Below are positions 17,801 to 26,186 of a stretch of DNA of 64,000 nt, in pieces. The stretch is from Bacteroides cellulosilyticus DSM 14838 (lineage in GTDB: Bacteria > Bacteroidota > Bacteroidia > Bacteroidales > Bacteroidaceae). The notes beneath the pieces are model-generated. The model did no database searches. It saw nothing but the letters and a program-made list of their open reading frames with translations, and had not been told where the DNA came from. The position numbers were made by a program, and so were the translations under genes. Position 1 is the first letter of the stretch. Each line of letters starts with the position of its first letter. The stretch is taken from contig NZ_EQ973490.1 of NCBI RefSeq assembly GCF_000158035.1, forward strand, positions 1,052,517 through 1,116,516, in the 5' to 3' direction.

Positions 17801-18844
17801 ATTGGAAAAACGAGAATGAGCAAAGCACTCAAACTGCCCGGTATTGGGTGACAGATAATTCACACCTCCATAGAAAGTTCCTATCCAGATTCCACCTTCA
17901 CGGTCTTTTACAATAGGATAAACAAAACGATTGGACAAAGAATAAGGATTCGTTTCATCTTCTGTAAATAATTGGTGTTCGCATGTAAGGGTATTAAACA
18001 GTAAAAGCCCGTCATCCGAACCTATCAGTAGTTGATGGGGAGCATATTCCATCAAAGAGTGAATATGCGTTGCCCCTTTACCATCCGACGGGTGCAAGTA
18101 AGTAGTTGCCTTACCGGTATACCGGTCTATCTTTTGCAAACCGCACTCCCAGGTTCCCAACCAGAGTGCATGTTCAGAATCTTCCAGCATAACCAAAGAG
18201 TTGGAATCATACCCACCCGTGTCGTAGGTAATATGGAAAGGCTCAAATTTATTCTCCGCTTTATTCAACTTAGAAACGGTCGGGTTTCCCCAATTAGTAA
18301 CAGCCCATATTTGATTTTCACTATCAATCAACACGCTGGCCATCAATCCATCAGCATCTTTAAACTCATAACGCTCCAGATAACGTTTGGATACATTATA
18401 TTTGAAGATTCCCTGACCTACGGTTGAAAACCACAAATTACCATCCCTGTCTTCAGCAATATGATTCACATTGGTTTTAATGCTATCTCCTTTGGCAGTC
18501 AGAAGTTTAAACGGCTCGAAGTTCTCTGTTTCATAATCATAAATATAAACTCCGTCCCCTGTTCCTATCCAAATCCTATCTGTAGTATCGTATAAAAATG
18601 AAATATAATCATTAACTCCTTCCGGATTCAATCTGTATATTTTAATAGTGGTACCGTCATAACGGTTTAGACCATCATCCGTACCTAACCACATAAAGCC
18701 ATATTTATCCTGCATAATAGCACGTACAGCGCTGGAGGATAATCCATCTTCTACTGAAAAATGACGAAACCAAAAATCAGTAGAACCGGCAGAAAGCATC
18801 AGCGGAACCATAACAGCTACCATCGCAAGGATAATCTTTTTCAT
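14870..18844 (-). CDS. Hybrid two-component system regulator (HTCS)
   Basis: This encodes 1324 residues. A signal peptide precedes about 14 propeller repeats (for example FMWLGTDDGLNRYDG, IWIGTFYGGVNYL), then a Y_Y_Y domain (about 690-750) and a membrane helix (about 775-800). Next are a HisKA domain with MIAHEIRTP (His about 831), a HATPase (NLLTNASKYT, DNGIGI), a receiver (VSDWMMPRMDG, Asp about 1123) and an AraC helix-turn-helix at the C-terminus. HTCS proteins bind an oligosaccharide in the periplasm and activate the adjacent PUL. Its start overlaps the EamA stop by 4 bp, so it sits at the 3' end of the minus-arm operon. Confidence 0.95.
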   Translation of the reverse strand: MKKIILAMVAVMVPLMLSAGSTDFWFRHFSVEDGLSSSAVRAIMQDKYGFMWLGTDDGLNRYDGTTIKIYRLNPEGVNDYISFLYDTTDRIWIGTGDGVYIYDYETENFEPFKLLTAKGDSIKTNVNHIAEDRDGNLWFSTVGQGIFKYNVSKRYLERYEFKDADGLMASVLIDSENQIWAVTNWGNPTVSKLNKAENKFEPFHITYDTGGYDSNSLVMLEDSEHALWLGTWECGLQKIDRYTGKATTYLHPSDGKGATHIHSLMEYAPHQLLIGSDDGLLLFNTLTCEHQLFTEDETNPYSLSNRFVYPIVKDREGGIWIGTFYGGVNYLSPNTGQFECFAHSRFSNSVNGTVIGRFCEDTYGHIWIASDDGGLSCFSPKDKHFTHYLPDEHGNSLSYHNVHALCMDGDDLWIGTYTGGVNVLNTKTGVFRIYTTKAGDPTTLDRSSSYAIFKDREARIWVTSMSGVNLYNREEDNFTRIRDLGSWIMDIDQDADGNIWFSSQGNGLFKYDPDKQEWTNYVHSSAPGALINDQVNCVLIDGNGEMWIGTMNGLCKYNAKKDQFELIPLDIPSRNICAIIEDQRVLWLTTTKGLVRYVPGESCQVFTRSDGLQSEQFLVNAALKASDGKIYIGSVNGFNAFYPYQIKTNKVLPPVIITGLEVFNKEIRIGDKLLPKALNHMEQLELSYKDHVFSLLYASLSYCTPEKNQYAYKLEGFDKEWNYVGSQNKATYTNLPAGTYTFKVKATNNDGIWSEQEASLKIVIHPPFYWSLPAKLLYFLLLCVALTFFIRFLLKRSEKKHTAEIKQLNVNKEKEVHEAKIKFFTMIAHEIRTPVSLIIGPLEKIMRSSIPMPAMLRDDLNIIDRNSQRLLFLVNQLLDFRKVEQEGMTMKYTSQNIRQLLEAVCERFNPFITQHGAHLTVEYPDANFTAMVDSEAVTKLISNLLTNASKYTKDEVILSCVVQPEQHTFVIRVTDNGIGISKEDQKKIFKPFYQAMDNKPGTGIGLSIVKSIVESHNGCIEVESEVNKGSSFIVTLPIEQSQEAIQEGETNGLNPAIPEDILSESLPAAVSKDKPVMLIVDDNEEMLNFLSGNFSNQYSILTAEDGIEALEKLKENDVTLIVSDWMMPRMDGVELCKALRADQAISHIPFILLTAKTDTNSKIEGMDCGADAYIEKPFSVQYLEACIKNLLDLRNLLRQKFSKMPLVPLNSIANNSMDNKFLTRINEIIEQNFSNSELSVDFLAEELCISRSGLFAKIKTLANVTPNELIQIVRLKKAAALLSENKYRINEICYMVGFNNPSYFAKCFQKQFGIKPGEFVNGKE

Positions 18845-19752
18845 TTCTTTACCAGATATTGGTTGAACATAATTCCCAGTACAATCAATATGAGGCCGAT
18901 ATACGTTGTAAACACAATTTGTTCACCCAATATGATTGCAATAAAGAACAAAGACAAGAAAGGAGACAGGTAGCAAAGCTGATTGACCAGTGCCGGATTC
19001 GTAGTTTTCCGCATGGCAAGACTGAAAAAGATGAAAGGGATACCCATCTCAAATCCGCCGACATACATTCCTGACAAGATACCGGGCAAAGTATTCAAGT
19101 GAACACCCACTATCATTGCGCCAACCAGTAAATATGCCGTACCAAACAAAAAGCTCATAAACAGTGCAACGCTACCATCTGTCCGATCCTTAAATTTATT
19201 ATTTATCATCCAGTACATAGCCCACAACAAGGCACTCAATGCTGCCAACAACAACCCATGAACAGGTATATCCATGCCACCCGACTGCCCGGTTCCTACA
19301 GAAATAAGTACTACTCCACCCAGAGAAATAAACATACCGATATATTTCTTCGGAGGTATGGGCTGACGGGCAAATAGGGCCAGCAAAATTAATAGCACAA
19401 TAGGCCATGCATAATTGATAGGTTGAGCCACTTGTGCAGGCAGCAAATCATAAGCTTTAAACAACACCAGATAATAAGCCACTGGATTCAGTAAGCCTAA
19501 TAATGCAAAATATCCCCATTGCCGGGCAGGCAATGCAGACAGTAGTTTCCACTTCTTCTGGAAGGTCAGCAAAAGGGCAAATATAAGTAATGAAGTACAA
19601 CTGGCTATCAACAACATCTCAAAATGAGTAAGATGCGTCAAAGCAATTTTAAAAGCGGTGGCAACAGTAGACCAACTAAGCACCGCAATACAGGCATAAA
19701 TGATAGCCCTCGTATTGTTACGACTATTTACATAAGTTGCCCTTGCAAGCAT
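18841..19752 (-). CDS. EamA/DMT-family membrane transporter
   Basis: This encodes 303 residues from MLARATYVNSRNN. There are ten hydrophobic helices in two five-helix halves, as in EamA (RhaT/YdcZ-like) permeases. SWSTVATAFKIALTHL and QPINYAWPIVLLI are typical. The frame stays open to 19812, but that start would overlap the preceding gene by 50 bp. The substrate is unknown. Its position between PUL genes suggests export or uptake of a sugar or amino acid from the degraded glycan. It overlaps the HTCS start by 4 bp. Confidence 0.82.
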   Translation of the reverse strand: MLARATYVNSRNNTRAIIYACIAVLSWSTVATAFKIALTHLTHFEMLLIASCTSLLIFALLLTFQKKWKLLSALPARQWGYFALLGLLNPVAYYLVLFKAYDLLPAQVAQPINYAWPIVLLILLALFARQPIPPKKYIGMFISLGGVVLISVGTGQSGGMDIPVHGLLLAALSALLWAMYWMINNKFKDRTDGSVALFMSFLFGTAYLLVGAMIVGVHLNTLPGILSGMYVGGFEMGIPFIFFSLAMRKTTNPALVNQLCYLSPFLSLFFIAIILGEQIVFTTYIGLILIVLGIMFNQYLVKK

Positions 19753-19762
19753 AGCATTTTGT

Positions 19763-21091
19763 TTATAAAGGTTTACTTCCTGTAACTTTGATGCGATATG
19801 GCCATTGGGCATCTTTTTCCTCCGGATTGGGATTCATCCAATGTTCAGTAGGGGCACCCATCACAACCAGCCACAAATGAGTCAAATTATTTACTTTTGG
19901 AGCTGTAAAAATAATACTTTTTCCGCTATTATCACTCACATCCCCATAAATAGATTTACCATCCTCCGTTATGGCTACAAAACCATAACGCCAATCGGCT
20001 TTATCCGTATGAATTGCATTATATCCTTCCTTTCCTGCTTCTCCGCAGAACTCTACTTTTACTTTCTTTCCCTGTTCAGGTAAAGCTAACGGAATAGCAT
20101 TAAATCCATAATTCTCGGGACAGTTGTCCAGTGCGATTCCATACCACCCGTCCGATAGAGTGGTTAAGCTGGTAGTATATTTATTGGCATACGGTCGAGT
20201 TTCTTTCCATACACGAGAAAAATCCCAGTTGATAAAATGACGATAAGCATCAAACATTTCATCACAGAACTGCTTCTGATCTAATCCGGCCATCCGCTTG
20301 TAAGTTATCACCGGATCTTCTCCCTGCTTACCTTGACGATAGAGTTCGGCAATAAAAGGCAATCCTCGTTTCATACCCCAATATTCCAGTACATAGGGAG
20401 AGTGATAGATATTTTCCAAATGGAGATAAGCTTTATGAGTCAGCTTCATGAAAGCATCCCAATGATATTTTTCATCAGTGATCCATTCGGGATTTACTTG
20501 CCATAACATCCACTGCGAGGTCATTTCAAAGAAACCGCATCCTCCCCAAGCCTCTCCTTCTCCATCACAACTGATCTGAGCCTGAAAGCTATGTCCCAAT
20601 TCATGGGCAATGCAATTCAGTTTCTTATCCTGCACACGATTGGGAGCAATCCATAATGCACCGATTTCTCCATCATAATCACCACCATAGGCAGTGCCTT
20701 CCAAAGAGTAGTTTAGCATGACCATCATACGATACTTATCACACTTTGAACCCGGTTTGGAAAACTTCAAGGTATCTCGGAAGAAATGATAGAAACTTTC
20801 CAATTTTTCCGTTAAGTTCGACAAATCCACTTTCATATCATGCCCTTCCAATTGAGGAGGATTAGACAGATCATTTCCAAAACCTTTTTCCCAGAAGATG
20901 ACGAAATTATCAGTATATGCCATGCGGTGATAACTCCATTTACTATCAGGATTTTGAAGATCCATACCCTGCAAATCTTTAGGGATATAAATTTCTTTAC
21001 CGGAAGGCATTGGAACTTCAGTGGCACTCTGAACTTCAGAACAACAGCTAACCAATAAGAAGGTAGATAGAAGAAAAATATATTTATTCAT
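19763..21091 (-). CDS. DUF6055-like exported protein with zincin motif
   Basis: This encodes 442 residues with a lipoprotein signal (LVSC near residue 16). HELGH at H163-E164-H167 is a gluzincin-type zinc motif, and GEGEAWGGCGFFEMTSQW follows downstream with possible further ligands. The C-terminal part (about 310-440) is beta-rich. The pattern fits DUF6055 proteins, which are predicted secreted metallopeptidase-like proteins. Peptidase activity has not been shown and is inferred from the motif. It lies between SusD and EamA in the minus arm, which would make sense if the target is a glycoprotein. Confidence 0.7.
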   Translation of the reverse strand: MNKYIFLLSTFLLVSCCSEVQSATEVPMPSGKEIYIPKDLQGMDLQNPDSKWSYHRMAYTDNFVIFWEKGFGNDLSNPPQLEGHDMKVDLSNLTEKLESFYHFFRDTLKFSKPGSKCDKYRMMVMLNYSLEGTAYGGDYDGEIGALWIAPNRVQDKKLNCIAHELGHSFQAQISCDGEGEAWGGCGFFEMTSQWMLWQVNPEWITDEKYHWDAFMKLTHKAYLHLENIYHSPYVLEYWGMKRGLPFIAELYRQGKQGEDPVITYKRMAGLDQKQFCDEMFDAYRHFINWDFSRVWKETRPYANKYTTSLTTLSDGWYGIALDNCPENYGFNAIPLALPEQGKKVKVEFCGEAGKEGYNAIHTDKADWRYGFVAITEDGKSIYGDVSDNSGKSIIFTAPKVNNLTHLWLVVMGAPTEHWMNPNPEEKDAQWPYRIKVTGSKPL

Positions 21092-21182
21092 ACAGTCTTT
21101 AATTAAGTAAAGGGTGGTAACTAAAAACTTTGATACATCGCTTCCAGTTACTCACCCTTTATAGTATTAATAATGCTCTCTA

Positions 21183-22976
21183 TTAATTTTCATAAGGTTT
21201 TCCATCCAGATTAGGACATTTATTTAATTCATAACGAGGAACAGGCATCCAGTACATTTGTGGAGAAACAAATTTACGTTGTTGCAAAGGATTCTCATTA
21301 TGCTGATAAAGCAATGTACCATCTTTCAGTTTATAAATTTTTAAACCAGTAGGCCAGTTCTCCTGAGAATAAATTGTTTCCATTTTCTTCCAACGGCGAA
21401 GATCAAAGAAACGCTGTCCCTCAAACATCAGCTCAATCATACGTTCATATTCATATTCAGCGCGAATATCTGTTCCGAGAGCATCAGGCAACAGAGCACG
21501 GTTCCTAATATAGTTAATATACTTCAGAGCCTCATCCTTATTACCAAGTTCAATCTGGCATTCCGCATAGTTCAAATAGAATTCTGCCAAACGAAAGAAT
21601 ATCCACGGTGTTGTATCCATAATGGTCTCACTATACTGGTCATAAGTTGGATCCAGGAATTTGCGCATATAATAACCAGTCTGAGTTGCATTCCAATATT
21701 CTCCATCCGTATAGCTGGGTGACTGTTCTCCAGGAAGCACCCCTTCTTCCCCTGGTTCGTAAATAGCTATAGCATGGTTATCATCTCCATACCCCCACAT
21801 GGCTCCATCATATAAAATATTAGCATAAAAGCGTATTTCACGACCTTCCCAAGGTTTGATCTCAGTAGCCTCAATAGTTGCATCTTTATAAATAATCTGA
21901 TTTGTTTCCGGATCAACGCTAGGTAATGAAATATTATAAGAAGCTAAGCCCTTCACCGTATATTTGCTACCATCTTCATTCTGGAAAGCATTTACAATAT
22001 CATAAGTAGGCAACCATACTCCCCAACCATTATAGCCATTGTAAGGGCCATTAGGAGACTGGAACAAATAGTGTAGAGCACTTCCATAAGTACCTTTATT
22101 GTTATACAGTTTCTCGAAAATTATTTCGGGATTCTGCGTATTGTAAAACAGAGCTGCATATTCTTCACTACTGCTGACAGTAGGTAAACTGTATACTCCT
22201 AAATCAATAATATCCTTGCTTGCCTTAGCAGCCTCTTGCCATTTCTCCGTAGAAGGTTCTCCAAACAAAGGACTTGCCTTATAGAGCAAAGTACGAGCTT
22301 TCACTGCCATAGCAGCTCCCCGGGTAGCGCGTCCAAAATCATCACTACTTTCATATTTTAAAGGTAACTTTTCAATTGCACTCTCACAATCTTTTACGAT
22401 AAAATCTGCTACATCATCCATATCAGCACGTGTCTCCACCCAATCGGAATCAATATCAAACGTATGGTCTACCAAAGGAATGCGCCCGTAAAGTGAGTAA
22501 AGCTGATGATAGAAAAAAGCACGTAGAAAATAAGCCTGCCCGATAATTTCTGCTTTTCGGGTCTCTTCACTATCGGAAACAGCAGGTACCTTATCTATAT
22601 TCTCAAGCAACTGATTCACCTTTTTAATACCACTATAATAAAAGTTCCATGTATTACCTCTGGCTTCCGAAAAACCGACATTGTAATTATCGCAAGAAAC
22701 ATTTCCTAATGTATAAACTTCCGTTGCATAGCCGGTACGATGAAACAATTCATCCGTATAACTACAGAAAGGTACACCGTTTTCATTTTCTCCTTCCACA
22801 TAAGTATAGCAATTATTAAGGAATGCTTCTGCCAAATCCATATTTTCCCATACAGCCGCATCACTTATAGAATCGTGCGGATTGATATCCAAGAAGTCTG
22901 AGCAAGATACCGTGCTAATGCTCAGCAGAACCCAAAAAGCTCCTTTTAATATATTTCTTTTCATATTGTTTCTCAT
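21183..22976 (-). CDS. SusD/RagB-family outer-membrane lipoprotein
   Basis: This encodes 597 residues with a lipobox (VSC near residue 25) followed by SDFLDINPHDSISDAAVW, the usual SusD N-terminus. AYFLRAFFYHQLYSLYGRIPLVDH and FFRLAEFYLNYAECQIELGN are TPR-type segments. ERMIELMFEGQRFFDLRRWKK and the PVPRYELNKCPNL end are diagnostic. It forms the lid of the TonB-dependent glycan importer with the SusC encoded 13 bp upstream. A start four codons later (MKRN) is equally possible. Confidence 0.95.
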   Translation of the reverse strand: MRNNMKRNILKGAFWVLLSISTVSCSDFLDINPHDSISDAAVWENMDLAEAFLNNCYTYVEGENENGVPFCSYTDELFHRTGYATEVYTLGNVSCDNYNVGFSEARGNTWNFYYSGIKKVNQLLENIDKVPAVSDSEETRKAEIIGQAYFLRAFFYHQLYSLYGRIPLVDHTFDIDSDWVETRADMDDVADFIVKDCESAIEKLPLKYESSDDFGRATRGAAMAVKARTLLYKASPLFGEPSTEKWQEAAKASKDIIDLGVYSLPTVSSSEEYAALFYNTQNPEIIFEKLYNNKGTYGSALHYLFQSPNGPYNGYNGWGVWLPTYDIVNAFQNEDGSKYTVKGLASYNISLPSVDPETNQIIYKDATIEATEIKPWEGREIRFYANILYDGAMWGYGDDNHAIAIYEPGEEGVLPGEQSPSYTDGEYWNATQTGYYMRKFLDPTYDQYSETIMDTTPWIFFRLAEFYLNYAECQIELGNKDEALKYINYIRNRALLPDALGTDIRAEYEYERMIELMFEGQRFFDLRRWKKMETIYSQENWPTGLKIYKLKDGTLLYQHNENPLQQRKFVSPQMYWMPVPRYELNKCPNLDGKPYEN

Positions 22977-22989
22977 TAAAGGTTAATAA

Positions 22990-25900
22990 TTAGAATGTAA
23001 CGTTTACTCCAAAAGTCAAGGTGCGTTGGATAGGATAGCCCTTGATACCAGCTGTCATTTCAGGGTCGAAGATGCCCATACTGTCAATCGTGAAAAGATT
23101 ATTTCCATTAGCATAGATACGTAACTTCTCAAGACCCAATTTCTTTACCATAAGATTCGGGAAAGTATATCCCAATTCCACTGATTTCAAACGGACAAAT
23201 GAAGCATTACGAAGCCACCAAGTTGATGAAAGGGAATTACGATTATCTACGGCAGCTGCTTTCATAAAAGCACGGGGCCACTTAGCACTCGCATTCTCTT
23301 CGGCAGTATTGGTTTCTATCCAACGACCTTCATAAAAATCAGTAGGCATATTCATAGCTGGCATAACCAACTGTTCTGCATCAGCCTGTCCTTGGAAAAA
23401 TACATTCAGGTCGATTCCCTTCCATGCACCATTCAATGTCAAACCGAATATCCATTTCGGAGTGGTCGATTTATCTATTCTGATTGCATCATCCCATGTA
23501 ATGCTTTTATCACCATTTGTATCCTGATAAATCAAGTCACCCGGTTTAGTACCCGGAAGATGCGGAGTAGCATCGATTTCTTCTTGTGTCTGATAAATAC
23601 CTATAGCCTTATATACTGTGATACCATCAATGGGATGTCCCGTTGCACGCTGCCATTCGGGAGTCTTTGTAGCTTCGTCCATATAAACCACTTCATTATT
23701 GGCATAAGTAAGATTACCTGTTGCTCCCCATTCAAAATCACCTGCCTTATCACGATAAGTAGCAACTACCTCAAAACCATGATTCTTAACTTTACCCAGA
23801 TTCTCCGCCGGCAAAGACAATCCTGAATAAGTAGGAACAGAAGCATTACGAGTAATTAGAATATCATTACGACGTGATTGGAAGTAGTCAAAATCCAAGC
23901 CCAACTTTCCGCTCAAGAATTGTGCTGAGAAACCTACATTCCATGTCTTAGCCTTTTCCCAGGTTACTAACGGATTGGCAGTACGTGTTTCATAAACACC
24001 TTGCACATAACTTGGGTCCGTACCGAACGCATACGATGCACTACTATTAAAAGAATACATCGATAAATATTGATAAGCGGTAATATTATCATTACCCATC
24101 ATACCCCATGATCCTTTAATCTTGAAGAAATTGACAACATTCAGTAAAGGTTCAAAGAAGTCTTCCTGAGAAATGACCCATGCAGCCGATACAGAAGGAA
24201 AAACACCCCAACGATGACCTTGGGCAAAGTTCATGGAACCATCATAACGGATAGTGAATTCTGCCAAATATTTATCCTTATAACCATAATTGATACGTCC
24301 GAACCAGTTCTGTCGTGCTGTTTCTGTAGAATTTCCACCATTGTCCTTATCAGCATCCACTTTACTACCAAAGTCTAAGTCTGGTAATGCAGAAGACAGA
24401 TAATTAGTACGGTAGCCACTTAAAGAGCTATAATTATATTTACTCTGTTCGTAAGAAGCAAAAGCATCGATACGATGGGCTTCATTAAAAGTACGTGTAT
24501 ATCCTATACGGGCATTCAATGTAATAGTATTGCTCTTATTTGACCATGAATTTACACTGATAGCACCCGTCGCATCTTTATGGTTAGTGTATTCATCAGT
24601 AGCAGAACTATAAGAATAAATATCATAAGGCGTATTTATACTCTTACCGTCATTGAATGAATAATCCAATGCTGCGTAACCTTCAGCATACAATCCGGGA
24701 GTAAGTGCATCCAGATCAATGCGAACCTTAGGTTTCAGATTCAAGGTATGATAATTAGTCTTATTGGTTCCCGGAGTATCAGATACCATCAAAAGCGCAT
24801 TGTTAGTGATACCGTCATATCCAATTCTCAACAATCCGTTCGGATAGTAAGGCGCCGACATCGGATTGGTAGTAAGGAAGTATCCGAATAAATCTTCCGT
24901 AGAGTAAATACCACGATTACGTACTTCCTGGCGCCCCAGAATATCCATACTGAATTTAATGGATTTATTAATCTTCGCATCAATATTAGTAGTGAACTGA
25001 TATTGATTATAATTCTGTGGAGTATTCTTATAAATAGCATCTTGATAGGCATACTGTGCCGAAGAATAGAATGAGAGTTTATCATTTCCACCGCTTACCG
25101 AAAGGCTATGTTGGGTATTAGTAGCCCAATTCTTCGTTACAGAGTCCCACCAATCCGTATCAGGAAAGCTGATAGGATCGCTTCCGTCCAAGATTTTAGC
25201 CATAGCTGTTTCCGAATAAGTAGGTGTATTACCTTGTGCTGCATCGAACTCATTGACATAAGTAGCATACTGATAAGAATTTAACATTTCAGGGATGCGT
25301 GTCGGTTGAGAGAATGATACATTACCACTATAATTAACCTTCACTTTCCCTTCAGCACCACGTTTGGTGGTAACCAAGATAACACCATTAGCAGCACGTG
25401 CACCATAAATAGCAGCAGAAGCATCCTTTAATACGGAGATGGATTCAATATCTTCGGGATTCAAACGACTGAATGAACGGTCGGCAATACCATCTACTAC
25501 AATTAGCGGAGCAGTACTTCCCAAGGTTCCCTTACCACGAATCAGGATATCAGCATTATCTTCGCCAGGTTCACCAGAACGTGTATTAGCAATAACACCG
25601 GCTGTTTTACCTGCAAGTGTATTCGTTAGATTGGCAGCAGCAAGTTTTTTAATTTCATCTCCGCCCACTTGAGATATAGATCCTGTCAAAGTAGCCTTTT
25701 TCTGGGTACCATATCCCACAACCACTACCTCATCAAGCATCTCAGTATCTTCCTTTAAAGTTATACTGAATGTTTTTTTTCCATCTACCGGAACATACAC
25801 GGTCTCATATCCCACATAAGAAACAGTCAAGATTGACTTTACAGGAACAGTTAATGTAAAATTTCCATCAATATCTGTTATTGTACCGTTGGACGTACCC

Positions 25901-26118
25901 TTCACCACTACACTGGCACCAATAATAGCTTCACCATTGGAATCTATAATTTTACCAGTTATAGTACCTGTTTGCTGTACAATTTCCGTCCTCATAGTCT
26001 CTGTCACTTCCGAGAATGCAAATGCCTGGCTTACACTGGCACCTGCTGCAAGGAAAAGGCAGATTGTTGCCTTTAGGACAGCTTTGCTGAACAAGGCTCG
26101 ATTTTCATGTGTATTCAT
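22990..26118 (-). CDS. SusC/RagA-family TonB-dependent outer-membrane transporter
   Basis: This encodes 1042 residues with a signal peptide and an N-terminal carboxypeptidase-D-like domain (GKIIDSNGEAIIGASVVVKG). A TonB-box-like LDEVVVVGYGTQKK and a plug with VIANTRSGEPG and DASAAIYGARAANGVILVTTKRG follow. The rest is a beta-barrel ending in a terminal aromatic residue (GVNVTF). It imports oligosaccharides with its SusD partner. The GH127 gene ends 68 bp upstream, and no strong promoter is seen between them. Confidence 0.95.
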   Translation of the reverse strand: MNTHENRALFSKAVLKATICLFLAAGASVSQAFAFSEVTETMRTEIVQQTGTITGKIIDSNGEAIIGASVVVKGTSNGTITDIDGNFTLTVPVKSILTVSYVGYETVYVPVDGKKTFSITLKEDTEMLDEVVVVGYGTQKKATLTGSISQVGGDEIKKLAAANLTNTLAGKTAGVIANTRSGEPGEDNADILIRGKGTLGSTAPLIVVDGIADRSFSRLNPEDIESISVLKDASAAIYGARAANGVILVTTKRGAEGKVKVNYSGNVSFSQPTRIPEMLNSYQYATYVNEFDAAQGNTPTYSETAMAKILDGSDPISFPDTDWWDSVTKNWATNTQHSLSVSGGNDKLSFYSSAQYAYQDAIYKNTPQNYNQYQFTTNIDAKINKSIKFSMDILGRQEVRNRGIYSTEDLFGYFLTTNPMSAPYYPNGLLRIGYDGITNNALLMVSDTPGTNKTNYHTLNLKPKVRIDLDALTPGLYAEGYAALDYSFNDGKSINTPYDIYSYSSATDEYTNHKDATGAISVNSWSNKSNTITLNARIGYTRTFNEAHRIDAFASYEQSKYNYSSLSGYRTNYLSSALPDLDFGSKVDADKDNGGNSTETARQNWFGRINYGYKDKYLAEFTIRYDGSMNFAQGHRWGVFPSVSAAWVISQEDFFEPLLNVVNFFKIKGSWGMMGNDNITAYQYLSMYSFNSSASYAFGTDPSYVQGVYETRTANPLVTWEKAKTWNVGFSAQFLSGKLGLDFDYFQSRRNDILITRNASVPTYSGLSLPAENLGKVKNHGFEVVATYRDKAGDFEWGATGNLTYANNEVVYMDEATKTPEWQRATGHPIDGITVYKAIGIYQTQEEIDATPHLPGTKPGDLIYQDTNGDKSITWDDAIRIDKSTTPKWIFGLTLNGAWKGIDLNVFFQGQADAEQLVMPAMNMPTDFYEGRWIETNTAEENASAKWPRAFMKAAAVDNRNSLSSTWWLRNASFVRLKSVELGYTFPNLMVKKLGLEKLRIYANGNNLFTIDSMGIFDPEMTAGIKGYPIQRTLTFGVNVTF

Positions 26119-26186
26119 ACTACATCTTTAATTTAAAGGTTAATATTTTATTACAAGTTATAATTCACTAAATCAAGATAAAACTA

